A DNA stretch of 64,000 bases from NCBI GenBank assembly GCA_002205125.1, contig NIOE01000007.1, positions 453,833-517,832 of the forward strand, given 5' to 3'. The DNA is from Roseateles noduli (GTDB lineage: Bacteria > Pseudomonadota > Gammaproteobacteria > Burkholderiales > Burkholderiaceae_C). A program made the position numbers and the translations under genes. The notes beneath the pieces are model-generated. The model saw only the letters and a program-made list of their open reading frames with translations, was not told where the DNA came from and ran no database searches. How positions within the stretch are numbered: the stretch's first letter is position 1; every line of letters starts with the position of its first letter. This document shows, piece after piece, positions 38,264 through 46,936 of the stretch.

Positions 38264-38971
38264 ATGCGTGTCCTCGTCGTCGAAGATGAACCGAAGCTGG
38301 CCGGCTACCTCCGCAAGGGGCTGACGGAGAACGGCTACGTCGTCGACGTGGCCGCCGACGGCATCGACGGCCGCCATCTGGCGCTCAACGGCGAGTACGA
38401 CCTGATCGTGCTCGACGTGATGCTGCCAGGCATCGACGGCTTCAGCGTGCTGAAGGCGATCAAGGCGGAGAAGGACGTCGCCGTGCTGATGCTGACCGCG
38501 CGCGACGGCGTCGAGGATCGCGTCCATGGGCTGCAGGAGGGCGCCGACGACTACCTCGTCAAGCCCTTCGCGTTCTCGGAGCTGCTCGCCCGGCTGACCG
38601 CACTGCGGCGACGCGGCGTGCGTTCGGGATCGGGCACGAGCACGGGCGTCGGCGGCGCTTCGGAAACGATGCTGACGCTCGGCGACCTGCAGCTCGATCT
38701 CGCGCGCCGCAAGGCGTTCCGGGGCGGACAGTCGATCGATCTCACGAACAAGGAGTTCCTGCTGCTCGCGCTGCTGATGCGCCGCCGCGGCGAGGTGCTG
38801 TCGCGCACCGTGCTCGCGGAGCAGGTCTGGGACATGAACTTCGACAGCGACACCAACGTCGTCGACGTCGCGGTGCGACGGCTGCGCGCGAAGGTCGACG
38901 ATCCGTTCGAGACCAAGATGCTGCGCACCGTGCGCGGCATGGGCTACGTGCTGGAGGCGCCCGCGTCATGA
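38264..38971 (+). CDS. OmpR-family (heavy-metal type) response regulator
   Basis: A 235-residue DNA-binding regulator. Receiver domain: acidic pair in VVEDEP, phospho-acceptor Asp51 in [10 protein letters not shown], switch Lys100 in YLVKPF. A Ser/Gly linker (about 120-135) leads to a winged helix ([39 protein letters not shown]), which is typical of the CusR/CopR/IrlR group. The start follows AAGGAG. Its stop overlaps the kinase start (ATGA). The signal is unknown; metals are suggested only by family. Confidence 0.92.
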   Translation: MRVLVVEDEPKLAGYLRKGLTENGYVVDVAADGIDGRHLALNGEYDLIVLDVMLPGIDGFSVLKAIKAEKDVAVLMLTARDGVEDRVHGLQEGADDYLVKPFAFSELLARLTALRRRGVRSGSGTSTGVGGASETMLTLGDLQLDLARRKAFRGGQSIDLTNKEFLLLALLMRRRGEVLSRTVLAEQVWDMNFDSDTNVVDVAVRRLRAKVDDPFETKMLRTVRGMGYVLEAPAS

Positions 38972-40377
38972 GCGCGGGCCGGCTCGGGTCGATTTCCGCG
39001 CGACTGGTGCTGATGCTGGCGCTGGTCGCGGTGGTGGTGTTCTCCGCCGCCGGCTTCCTGCTGCACAAGGCGCTGGAGCAGGTGCTGATCGCCGACGAGC
39101 GCGCCGACCTGATCGGCAAGACGGAGGTGGTGAAGCACTTCATCGGCGAGGCGCAGTCGATGGACGACCTCCCGATGCTGCGCCGCCATCTGGCGGCCAC
39201 CAGCGTCGGCGGGCGCTTCCGATGGAACGTCTGGCTGGTCGGGCGCGATGGTGAGTTGCTGTACGGCGCGGAGCCGATGCCGCCGTCGGTGCAGCGCGAC
39301 GGCGACAAGGTCTGGTTGCGCCGCAAGGACGGCGTCGAGCTGCGCGGCGCGCATTTCCTGCTGCCGGACCACGCGGTCTTCCCTGATGCGCAGGTGCTGA
39401 TCGGCATGGACCCGCGGCCGCGTCAGCAGATGCTCGCGACCTACGACGACGCGGGGCTGATGGTCGGCGCGGCCGGCGTGTTGTGCACGATCGCGCTGGC
39501 CTGGCTCGCGACGCGTCGCGGGCTGCGCGCGCTGTCGGCCCTGTCGCGCGAGGCCGAGGTGATCCAGCCCGGCGCGCTGTCGCGCCGGCTCACGCTGCCC
39601 GAGGACAGCGCCGAGCTGATGCCGCTGGCGCAGCGTTTCAACGAGGTGCTGTCGCGCATGGAGGAGGCCTGGAACCAGCTCGAAGGATTCAACGCCAACG
39701 TGGCGCATGAGCTGCGCACGCCGCTGGCGATCATGATCAACGGCGCGGAGGTGGTGCTGTCGCGGGACCGGCCGGAGGCCGAGATGCGCGACGTGCTGGA
39801 GTCCCACCTGGAGGAACTGCGCGGCATGGCGTCGATGATCAACGACATGCTGTTCCTCGCGCGCGCCGACCAGGGCGACGCGGCGGCGGATCTCGTCGAT
39901 CTGTCCTTGCGCGACGAGGCGCAGGGCGTGGGCGAATTCGTCGAGATCCTGCTTGAGGAGAAGCATCAGCGTCTCTTCGTGGACGGCGAGCACCGGCTGC
40001 CCGCCAACCGCGCGCTGCTGCGGCGCGCCCTGGTGAACCTGCTGACCAACGCGTCGCGGCATGCGCCGGAAGGGGCGACGCTCACGGTACGCATCGAGCG
40101 GATGCCCGATGCCGACGGGGCACGGATCGTCGTGATCAACCCCGGCGATCCGATCCCCGAGGAGATCCGCCGCCGCATGTTCGACCGCTTCTGGCGCGGC
40201 GAGTCCTCGCGTTCGAAGGCGGGGGATCGATTCGGCCTCGGGCTGGCCATCGTGCGCGCGGTCGCCCGCATGCATGGGGGCGAGACTTTTGTCGAATCGC
40301 GTGACGGCGCGACCGAAATCGGTTTCACGCTCGGAGCCGCCAACCGTGCCGTTGTGACGGATAACGCTGTGCGTTAG
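38968..40377 (+). CDS. Heavy-metal-type sensor histidine kinase
   Basis: A 469-residue CusS-like inner-membrane kinase. First membrane segment ([20 protein letters not shown]), periplasmic sensor (about 35-165), second membrane segment ([19 protein letters not shown]), HAMP, then a complete kinase core: His247 in [12 protein letters not shown]-box [16 protein letters not shown]-boxes [16 protein letters not shown] and [17 protein letters not shown]. This intact core contrasts with the degenerate one in the sensor at 30.6 kb. It is coupled to the response regulator and probably ends the operon. Confidence 0.93.
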   Translation: MSAGRLGSISARLVLMLALVAVVVFSAAGFLLHKALEQVLIADERADLIGKTEVVKHFIGEAQSMDDLPMLRRHLAATSVGGRFRWNVWLVGRDGELLYGAEPMPPSVQRDGDKVWLRRKDGVELRGAHFLLPDHAVFPDAQVLIGMDPRPRQQMLATYDDAGLMVGAAGVLCTIALAWLATRRGLRALSALSREAEVIQPGALSRRLTLPEDSAELMPLAQRFNEVLSRMEEAWNQLEGFNANVAHELRTPLAIMINGAEVVLSRDRPEAEMRDVLESHLEELRGMASMINDMLFLARADQGDAAADLVDLSLRDEAQGVGEFVEILLEEKHQRLFVDGEHRLPANRALLRRALVNLLTNASRHAPEGATLTVRIERMPDADGARIVVINPGDPIPEEIRRRMFDRFWRGESSRSKAGDRFGLGLAIVRAVARMHGGETFVESRDGATEIGFTLGAANRAVVTDNAVR

Positions 40378-40424
40378 TGCCCATCAGGGTTCATCCGAGG
40401 TCGAAAGGGTCGATAAATGACGCC

Positions 40425-41942
40425 ATGAAACTCCGAACCCGAATCCTCTTCCTGTGTCTTGCCGCGCTGATCGGCATGGTGGTCCTGGCCGCGGTGTCGC
40501 TGACGACGCTGCGCCAGACGATGATGAAGGAGCGCACCGCGCAGCTGTCGACGCTGGTCGTGCTGGCGCAGTCCGCGCTGGAGAAGCTGCATGAGCAGGA
40601 GGCCGCGGGCAAGATCACCCGCGAGGAAGCGCAGAAGCAGGGCAAGCTGATCATCGGCAGCTTCCGCAAGGACGAGCTCTACTTCTTCGTGCGCGGCTAC
40701 AGCGACGACGTCAACCTCGTGCATCCGAATCCGAAGCGCGTCGGCATCGTCGACGCCAAGGGCGGCAAGGAAGCCGGCGTGCGCTACCGAACCGCGCTGG
40801 AGGGCAAGAAGATCGGCACCGTGATCGCGCTGGGCACCCGGCCCAACACGAAGGACGAGGTCGAGAAGCTCTACGCGGTGGTCCGCTTCGAGCCCTGGGA
40901 CTGGATCATCGGTTTCGGCGACTACATCGACGACATCGACAACGCGTTCTGGCGCAGCGCCGTGGTGCTGCTGGCCATCGGCGCGGCGCTGATGGCGGTG
41001 GTGGGCGTGCTGGGCTGGCGCCTGGCGGGCAGCATCTACCGGCAGCTGGGCGGCGAGCCGGCGTATGCCTCGGACATCGTGCACCGCATCGGCGCCGGCG
41101 ATCTGAACGTGGCGGTCGATCTGCGCGACGCGCATGCCGACAGCCTGCTGTCCGCGATGGACCGCATGCAGCGCAGCCTGTCGACGACGGTGGGCCAGAT
41201 CCGCGGTTCCACCGACACGATCGCGACGGCCGCCGGCGAGATCGCCGCCGGCAACCGCGACCTGTCGTCGCGCACCGAATCGCAGGCGAGCGCGCTGGAA
41301 GAGACGGCGGCGTCGATGGAAGAGCTGACCGCCACGGTCAAGCAGAGCGCCGACAACGCGCGTCAGGCCAACCAGCTGGCGATGTCCGCGTCCGAGATCG
41401 CGGTGCAGGGCGGCAAGGTCGTCGACGAGGTGGTGGCGACGATGGCGTCGATCAGCAGTTCGTCCAACAAGATCGTCGACATCATCGGCACGATCGACGG
41501 GATCGCGTTCCAGACCAACATCCTGGCGCTGAATGCGGCGGTCGAGGCGGCGCGTGCGGGCGAGCAGGGCCGGGGCTTCGCGGTGGTGGCGTCGGAAGTG
41601 CGCACGCTGGCGCAGCGCAGCGCGACGGCGGCGAAGGAGATCAAGGCGCTGATCGGGGACTCGGTGCAGAAGGTCGAGGCCGGCGGCGCGCTGGTGAGCC
41701 AGGCGGGCGCGACGATGTCGCAGATCGTTGGCAGCGTGAAGCGGGTCACCGACATCGTCGGCGAGATCTCCAGCGCCAGCCAGGAGCAGACTGCGGGCAT
41801 CGAGCAGATCAACCAGGCCATCGCGCAGATGGACCAGGCGACGCAGCAGAACGCCGCGCTGGTGGAACAGGCGTCCGCCGCGGCGGAATCGCTGGAGCAG
41901 CAGTCGCAGGTGCTGGTCACCGCCGTCGGCGTGTTCTCCTGA
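40425..41942 (+). CDS. Methyl-accepting chemotaxis protein with single Cache domain
   Basis: A 505-residue receptor. Layout: membrane segment 1 ([20 protein letters not shown]), a periplasmic sCache_2-type sensor (about 30-185; [35 protein letters not shown]), membrane segment 2 ([20 protein letters not shown]), HAMP, and the signalling domain with tip [20 protein letters not shown]. sCache_2 receptors often bind small organic acids. It ends LVTAVGVFS, with no CheR-binding pentapeptide. The gap to the kinase gene is 47 bases, but a separate function is likely. A strong terminator follows. Confidence 0.94.
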   Translation: MKLRTRILFLCLAALIGMVVLAAVSLTTLRQTMMKERTAQLSTLVVLAQSALEKLHEQEAAGKITREEAQKQGKLIIGSFRKDELYFFVRGYSDDVNLVHPNPKRVGIVDAKGGKEAGVRYRTALEGKKIGTVIALGTRPNTKDEVEKLYAVVRFEPWDWIIGFGDYIDDIDNAFWRSAVVLLAIGAALMAVVGVLGWRLAGSIYRQLGGEPAYASDIVHRIGAGDLNVAVDLRDAHADSLLSAMDRMQRSLSTTVGQIRGSTDTIATAAGEIAAGNRDLSSRTESQASALEETAASMEELTATVKQSADNARQANQLAMSASEIAVQGGKVVDEVVATMASISSSSNKIVDIIGTIDGIAFQTNILALNAAVEAARAGEQGRGFAVVASEVRTLAQRSATAAKEIKALIGDSVQKVEAGGALVSQAGATMSQIVGSVKRVTDIVGEISSASQEQTAGIEQINQAIAQMDQATQQNAALVEQASAAAESLEQQSQVLVTAVGVFS

Positions 41943-41971
41943 GCGGAGCGTCGCCGCGGCGACGCTTCCAT

Positions 41972-42016
41972 GACAAGGGCCTGGGATCGATGGATCGCCA
42001 GGCCTTTGTCGTTTTT
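41972..42016 (+). terminator. Intrinsic terminator after the Cache chemoreceptor
   Basis: A 13-bp stem GACAAGGGCCTGG / CCAGGCCTTTGTC (one G-T pair) with a 13-base loop, followed by GTTTTT. A separate perfect palindrome GCGTCGCC-GC-GGCGACGC precedes it at 41948-41965. Confidence 0.88.
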
Positions 42017-42083
42017 GGAGCAGCGCGGGCATTCATCCGATTTATCCGTTGAACAACAGATATGCGTCGGGCAACATGGCTGG

Positions 42084-43016
42084 ATGCGATACGACCTGAA
42101 CCTGCTGCCGGTCTTCCTGGCGGTGATGGAGGAGCGCAGCGTGACCCGCGCGGCGCAGCGGCTGGGCATCACGCAGCCGGCGCTGTCCAACGCGCTGACG
42201 CGGCTGCGGGCGATGCTGATGGATCCGCTGTTCATCCGCGAGCGCTACGGCATGCAGCCGACGCAGAAGGCGGAGGAACTCGCGCCGATCATTGCGGCCG
42301 CGCTGGCGAGCCTGGACACGGCGATCCTCGGCCAGCGGGATTTCGATCCGGCGAAGTCGACGCAGCTGGTGACGCTGGCGCCGAACAGCTACGTCGAGCT
42401 GGTGCTGGTGCCGGCGATCGTCGCGCGGCTGCGGGAGCAGGCGCCGAACATGGCGGTGCGGCTGACGCCGTTCGGCACCGACCTGGCGGAGACGGGCGTG
42501 ATCTCGGGCTCGACCGCGATGGTGCTCGGGCGGGTGGTCGATCCGCCGGACAACCTCGTCGTGCAGCACGTGATGGACGACGGCCTCGCCTGCATCGTGC
42601 GGCGCGGGCATCCGACGGTGGACCGGAAGATGACGCGCAAGCAGTACGAGCAGCTCAAGCACGTGAACGTGCTGCCGCCGGGGCGGCTGCGCGTGGGGCT
42701 GTTCCAGGCGCTGGAGAAGCAGGGGCTCAAGCGCGACGTCGCGGTGTCGGTGACGCACTTCCTCGCGGTGCCGGAGGTGGTCGCGGTCACCGACTACTGC
42801 GCGACGCTGCCGGCGCAGATCTGCCGGAAGCTGGCATCGGACAAGCGCCTGAAGGTGCTGCCGTCGCCGGTGGATCTCGGCACCTTCCCGGTGGAGATCG
42901 CATGGCACGTCAGATACCGGGACGATCCGGCGCATCGCTGGCTGCGTGCGTTGGTCTCTGAGGTGGCCGCCGAAGTGGCGGCTCAAGGCGAGATCCCTTC
43001 GCCGAAGAAGGCGTGA
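42084..43016 (+). CDS. LysR-family transcriptional regulator
   Basis: A 310-residue regulator. The N-terminal winged helix is typical (MRYDLNLLPVFLAVMEERSV, AAQRLGITQPALSNALTRL), placing it near the NodD/LeuO/SyrM-like subgroup that starts with DLNLL. The C-terminal type 2 periplasmic-binding-like domain binds the co-inducer. The start at 42084 is favoured because family members begin at this point. No divergent gene is adjacent, so the target is not evident; gph begins 20 bases after its stop. Confidence 0.9.
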   Translation: MRYDLNLLPVFLAVMEERSVTRAAQRLGITQPALSNALTRLRAMLMDPLFIRERYGMQPTQKAEELAPIIAAALASLDTAILGQRDFDPAKSTQLVTLAPNSYVELVLVPAIVARLREQAPNMAVRLTPFGTDLAETGVISGSTAMVLGRVVDPPDNLVVQHVMDDGLACIVRRGHPTVDRKMTRKQYEQLKHVNVLPPGRLRVGLFQALEKQGLKRDVAVSVTHFLAVPEVVAVTDYCATLPAQICRKLASDKRLKVLPSPVDLGTFPVEIAWHVRYRDDPAHRWLRALVSEVAAEVAAQGEIPSPKKA

Positions 43017-43036
43017 GCCGCGGCTAGGATGCCGGC

Positions 43037-43696
43037 ATGTCTGCACTCATCCCGACTCCCACCGCCTTCATGCTCGACCTCGACGGCACGCTCGTCGACA
43101 CCCTGGGCGACTTCGTCGCGGTGCTGAACCGCGTGATGGCCGACATGGACTTGCCTGCCGTCCCGCGCGACCTCGTCGAGCACACGATCGGGCAGGGCAG
43201 CGAGCACCTCATCCGCAGCGTGCTCGCCGAAGTCGGCGCTCCCCAGGCGCACTACGAGCAGGCCTGGGCGCTCTACCAGCGCCACTACGAGGTGCTCAAC
43301 GGCGAGCACGCCGACGTGTTCCCCGGCGTGATCGAAGGCCTGGATGCGCTGAAGGCGCTCGGCCTGCCGATGGCCTGCCTGACCAACAAGCCGGCTGCAT
43401 TCGCGCGGGAACTGCTCAAGCGCAAAGGCTTGGACCGCTACTTCGACCGTGTCTTCGGCGGCGACGACTTCGAGCGCAAGAAGCCCGATCCGATGCCGCT
43501 GCTCAAGACCTGCGAGGCGCTCGGGTCAGCGCCGGCGACGACCTGGATGATCGGCGACTCCAGCAACGACGCGCGCGCCGCGCATGCCGCCGGCTGCCCG
43601 ATCGCGCTCGTCAGCTACGGCTACAACCACGGCCAGCCGATCCGCGAGGTGCCCGCGGAACGCTACATCGACCGGCTCGACGAACTGCTCGGCTGA
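43037..43696 (+). CDS. gph: Phosphoglycolate phosphatase
   Basis: Hydrolyses 2-phosphoglycolate formed in DNA repair and by Rubisco. The 219-residue HAD hydrolase has motif I FMLDLDGTLVDT (Asp14, Asp16), motif II CLTNKP, motif III Lys in KKPDPMPLL and motif IV MIGDSSNDARAA. Adjacency of gph to trpE is common in betaproteobacteria, which supports the assignment among the HAD family. A chalcone-isomerase-like gene on the other strand separates it from trp here. Confidence 0.92.
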   Translation: MSALIPTPTAFMLDLDGTLVDTLGDFVAVLNRVMADMDLPAVPRDLVEHTIGQGSEHLIRSVLAEVGAPQAHYEQAWALYQRHYEVLNGEHADVFPGVIEGLDALKALGLPMACLTNKPAAFARELLKRKGLDRYFDRVFGGDDFERKKPDPMPLLKTCEALGSAPATTWMIGDSSNDARAAHAAGCPIALVSYGYNHGQPIREVPAERYIDRLDELLG

Positions 43697-43702
43697 AAAC
43701 GA

Positions 43703-43738
43703 CGATGCGCCGTCTGCATCACGCGGAACGGCGCATCG
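43703..43738. terminator. Bidirectional terminator hairpin
   Basis: Perfect 11-bp inverted repeat CGATGCGCCGT / ACGGCGCATCG around a 14-base loop, between the convergent ends of gph and the chalcone-isomerase-like gene. No T-run. Confidence 0.7.
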
Positions 43739-43760
43739 GCGGGTGCCGGCCCCGAGGTCC

Positions 43761-44447
43761 TCAGCGGCTGCTGCCCGCCGCGTTGCGGTTGCTGGTCACC
43801 GGTGCCGCCTTGCCGCCGCCCAGCAGCGCGACCTTCAGGTCGCTGTCCGCCGGCGACTTGCCCAGCCAGATCTTCAGCAGCACGTTGAAGAAGTCCTCAC
43901 CCTTGATCGGCTCGCCGGGGATCAGCTGGCCGTTGACGAAGACCACCGTGCCCGTCCCGGGGATGTAGTCCACGCCGAAGCTCTCGCCCGTCTTGAGCTT
44001 CTTCTTCTGCACGAAGATCTCCGACATGCGCAGCACGCCGACGATCGACCGGCCGAATTCCTCGCGCGTCGCGTTCTGCTCCATGCCCTTGGTGAAGAGC
44101 TTGCCCAGCTCCTCGCCGTCGATGTCCCGCAGCATCTGGATGTGCATGCGCTTCGGGCCCGTGTTGGCCAGCACCGCCTCGGGCGTCGTCGCCTTCGCGT
44201 TCATGTACAGGCCGGCCGTGTAGACCTTGAAGATCGCCTTGTAGCGGATCCCCGCGCCGTTGAGCTGCAGCTTCTGACCGGCCACCTCGACGTTGCCGTC
44301 GTACTTGACGCCGGCCAGTTCGATCGGCGCCGTGGCGACCGCGGCCGCGGACGCCGCCGCAGGCGTGGACTGGGCCGACGCCGCGATCGGCGTCGACAAC
44401 GCGGCCGCGAGCAGACCCGCGGTCATCAGGACATTGCGCTTGGACAT
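43761..44447 (-). CDS. Exported chalcone isomerase-like protein
   Basis: A 228-residue protein with a signal peptide (SKRNVLMTAGLLAAALSTPI, cleavage near ASA-QS). The mature part is the bacterial chalcone isomerase-like domain (ELAGVKYDGNVEVAGQKLQL, AIFKVYTAGLYMNAKATTPE, DYIPGTGTVVFVNGQLI). In bacteria this fold is widespread and not tied to flavonoids; a lipid- or fatty-acid-binding role is suspected. It is divergent from the trp leader, and its promoter region abuts that of trpE. Confidence 0.88.
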   Translation of the reverse strand: MSKRNVLMTAGLLAAALSTPIAASAQSTPAAASAAAVATAPIELAGVKYDGNVEVAGQKLQLNGAGIRYKAIFKVYTAGLYMNAKATTPEAVLANTGPKRMHIQMLRDIDGEELGKLFTKGMEQNATREEFGRSIVGVLRMSEIFVQKKKLKTGESFGVDYIPGTGTVVFVNGQLIPGEPIKGEDFFNVLLKIWLGKSPADSDLKVALLGGGKAAPVTSNRNAAGSSR

Positions 44448-44561
44448 GTGTCTCCATTCCCTCCGGAAGGATCGGCCGACTCCACGGTCGACTCTGGGGC
44501 GAAGTATCCGACAGCCATGCGAAGCCGGGCCTCCGGGAATCCTCCTGCTGGATCCTGCTGA

Positions 44562-44567
44562 TACACT
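44562..44567 (+). promoter_or_regulatory. -10 element of the trp operon
   Basis: TACACT lies 11 bases before the leader-peptide ATG. Transcription would begin at about 44574-44578, at or within four bases of the ATG, so the leader mRNA may be nearly leaderless. The -35 region is poorly matched. Confidence 0.45.
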
Positions 44568-44577
44568 GGTCCGCACC

Positions 44578-44658
44578 ATGTTTATCACGCGCAAGCACAT
44601 CAAGGGGTCGAACGACCGGGGAGCCTGGCCCTGGCGATCCTGGTTCGACTTCTCCTGA
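44578..44658 (+). CDS. trpL: Tryptophan operon leader peptide
   Basis: A 26-codon frame starting MFITRKHIKG and ending GAWPWRSWFDFS with TGA at 44656. Three of its last ten residues are Trp (TGG at 44626, 44632, 44641), a frequency far above chance, and it lies 181 bases before trpE. This is the classic architecture of transcription attenuation: ribosomes stall at these codons when charged tRNA-Trp is scarce, changing the fold of the RNA downstream. No Shine-Dalgarno sequence precedes it; a -10 box is so close that translation may start at the 5' end of the mRNA, as described for trpL in rhizobia. Confidence 0.78.
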   Translation: MFITRKHIKGSNDRGAWPWRSWFDFS

Positions 44659-44724
44659 AGCCGCCTGCTGCTTGCCGCCCGCCGTCCACCCCTATCCCCC
44701 GGACGCGGGACCGTCACACTTCCT

Positions 44725-44764
44725 CTGCACCCTACCGGACGGGGCAGGTCCAACAGGCGACCTG
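44725..44764 (+). promoter_or_regulatory. Candidate trp attenuator with competing stems
   Basis: Two mutually exclusive hairpins share one strand. CTGCACCC (44725) pairs with GGGGCAG (44741) with a single bulge. Alternatively CAGGTC (44745) pairs with GACCTG (44759) across an 8-base loop. This resembles the 2:3 versus 3:4 choice of attenuators. No U-tract follows, so the last stem may act with Rho or by another route. Confidence 0.4.
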
Positions 44765-44839
44765 AGTTACCGCTTGCGCGCGCGTCGTGATGCCCTGCGT
44801 CACTGATGACACGCCGCATCCGACAAGAGGTTTGACGAC

Positions 44840-46324
44840 GTGATCACCGAACTGGAATTCCAAAGCCTGGCCGCCGACGGCTACAACCGCATCCCGCTGA
44901 TCAGCGAGGCCTTCGCGGACCTGGAGACCCCCCTCTCGCTCTACCTGAAGCTCTGCGCCGGCAACGGCCCGGGCCGCCACAGCTTCCTGCTGGAATCGGT
45001 GGTCGGCGGCGAGCGCTTCGGCCGCTACTCCTTCATCGGCCTGCCCGCCCGCACCGTGCTGAAGAGCGAAGGCCCCGTCACCCGCGTGATCCGCGACGGC
45101 GCCGTGATCGAGACGCATGAAGGCGACCCGCTCGCCTTCATCGAGGCCTACCAGCAACGCTTCAAGGTCGCGCTCAGACCCGGCATGCCGCGCTTCTGCG
45201 GCGGCCTGGCCGGCTACTTCGGCTACGACGCCGTGCGCTATATCGAGCCGCGCCTGGCCGCGTCCACGCCGCAAGGCGGCCTGCCCACGCCCGACGTGAT
45301 GCTGCTGCAGTGCGAGGAACTGGCCGTCATCGACAACCTGTCGGGCAAGCTCTACCTGATCGTCTACGCCGACCCCGGCCAGCCCGAGGCCTACTTCAAG
45401 GCGAAGAAGCGCCTCACCGAGCTGAAGGACAAGCTGGGGTACTCGGTCGCCGCGCCGCGCGTGGTCCGCGCCCAGGCGCACCCGGTCGAGCGCGAGTTCG
45501 CGAAGGCCGATTTCCTGGCCTCCGTCGACAAGGCCAAGGCCTACATCGCCGCCGGCGACTGCATGCAGATCGTCTTCGGCCAGCGGCTGAAGAAGCGCTA
45601 CACCGAGTCCCCGCTGAGCCTCTACCGCGCGCTGCGTTCGCTGAACCCCAGCCCCTACATGTACTTCTACGACATGGGGGACTTCCAGATCGTCGGCGCC
45701 TCGCCCGAGATCCTGGTGCGCCAGGAGCAGACGCCCGACGGCCGCAAGGTCACGATCCGCCCGCTGGCCGGCACGCGTCCGCGCGGCGGCACGCCGGAGC
45801 AGGACCAGGCGCTGGAAGTCGAACTCAAGGCCGATCCGAAGGAGCGCGCCGAGCACCTGATGCTGATCGACCTGGCCCGCAACGACACCGGCCGCATCGC
45901 GCAGACCGGCAGCGTGAAGGTGACGGACGCCTTCGCGGTCGAACGCTACTCGCACGTGATGCACATCGTCAGCAACGTCGAGGGCATCCTGAAACCTGGC
46001 GTGGGCAACATGGACGTGTTCCGCGCCAGCTTCCCGGCCGGCACCCTGTCGGGTGCGCCCAAGATCCGGGCGATGGAGATCATCGACGAACTCGAACCCG
46101 TCAAGCGCGGCATCTACGGCGGCGCCTGCGGCTACCTGAGCTTCGGCGGCGACATGGACCTGGCCATCGCGATCCGCACCGGCATCGTCATGGACCAGGT
46201 GCTCTACGTGCAGGCCGCGGCGGGCATCGTGGCGGACTCGGTCCCCGAGCTCGAATGGAAGGAGACCGAGGCCAAGGCGCGCGCGCTGCTGCGCGCCGCG
46301 GAACTGGTCGAAGAAGGCTTCTGA
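44840..46324 (+). CDS. trpE: Anthranilate synthase component I
   Basis: With TrpG converts chorismate and glutamine to anthranilate, the first step of tryptophan synthesis. The 494-residue protein shows the feedback-inhibition motif region (LLESVVGGERFGRYSFIG), AGDCMQIVFGQRLKKRYTES, the chorismate-binding RPLAGTRPRGGTPEQD, HLMLIDLARNDTGRIAQTG and FPAGTLSGAPKIRAMEIIDE. The start is a GTG at 44840 with a weak AGAGG upstream. It leads an operon trpE-trpG-ltaE-trpD-trpC-ung and lies after a Trp-rich leader peptide, so it is probably controlled by attenuation as well as enzyme feedback. Confidence 0.97.
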   Translation: MITELEFQSLAADGYNRIPLISEAFADLETPLSLYLKLCAGNGPGRHSFLLESVVGGERFGRYSFIGLPARTVLKSEGPVTRVIRDGAVIETHEGDPLAFIEAYQQRFKVALRPGMPRFCGGLAGYFGYDAVRYIEPRLAASTPQGGLPTPDVMLLQCEELAVIDNLSGKLYLIVYADPGQPEAYFKAKKRLTELKDKLGYSVAAPRVVRAQAHPVEREFAKADFLASVDKAKAYIAAGDCMQIVFGQRLKKRYTESPLSLYRALRSLNPSPYMYFYDMGDFQIVGASPEILVRQEQTPDGRKVTIRPLAGTRPRGGTPEQDQALEVELKADPKERAEHLMLIDLARNDTGRIAQTGSVKVTDAFAVERYSHVMHIVSNVEGILKPGVGNMDVFRASFPAGTLSGAPKIRAMEIIDELEPVKRGIYGGACGYLSFGGDMDLAIAIRTGIVMDQVLYVQAAAGIVADSVPELEWKETEAKARALLRAAELVEEGF

Positions 46325-46351
46325 AGCTGAAGTGAAAGAAGGAGCAAGAAC

Positions 46352-46936
46352 ATGCTGCTGATGATCGACAACTACGACAGCTTCACCTTCAACCTGGTGC
46401 AGTACTTCGCCGAGCTGGGCGCCGAGGTGAAGACGGTCCGCAACGACCAGATCACGCTCGACGAGATCGCCGCGCTCAACCCGACCCATCTGGTGCTCTC
46501 GCCCGGCCCGTGCACGCCCAAGGAAGCCGGCGTCTGCGTGCCGGCGATCCAGCGTTTCATCGGCAAGCTGCCGATCCTGGGCGTGTGCCTCGGACACCAG
46601 AGCATAGGCGCCGCGCTGGGCGGCAACATCGTCCGCGCCAAGGTGCAGATGCACGGCAAGTCCTCGACGATCACCACCGACACGCAGGGCGTCTTCAGCG
46701 GACTGCCCGAGCGCTTCGACGTGATCCGCTACCACTCGCTGGCGATCGAGGAATCGACGATCCCGAAGGAGCTGGAAATCAGCGCCCGCAGCGAGGACGG
46801 CGAAATCATGGGCGTGCGTCACCGCGCGCTCGCCGGCACCGCGACGCCGCTGGAGGGCGTGCAGTTCCATCCCGAATCCATCCTCTCGGAGCACGGCCAC
46901 GCCATGCTCAAGAACTTCCTGGAGTTGGCACGATGA
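46352..46936 (+). CDS. trpG: Anthranilate synthase component II (glutamine amidotransferase)
   Basis: Supplies ammonia from glutamine to TrpE; the same type of subunit may serve PabB for folate. The 194-residue class I amidotransferase has the Cys79 nucleophile in [10 protein letters not shown] and the His-Glu pair in [28 protein letters not shown] is the usual start, with AGGAG-like AAGGAGCAAG upstream. Its stop overlaps the threonine aldolase start (ATGA). Confidence 0.96.
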   Translation: MLLMIDNYDSFTFNLVQYFAELGAEVKTVRNDQITLDEIAALNPTHLVLSPGPCTPKEAGVCVPAIQRFIGKLPILGVCLGHQSIGAALGGNIVRAKVQMHGKSSTITTDTQGVFSGLPERFDVIRYHSLAIEESTIPKELEISARSEDGEIMGVRHRALAGTATPLEGVQFHPESILSEHGHAMLKNFLELAR

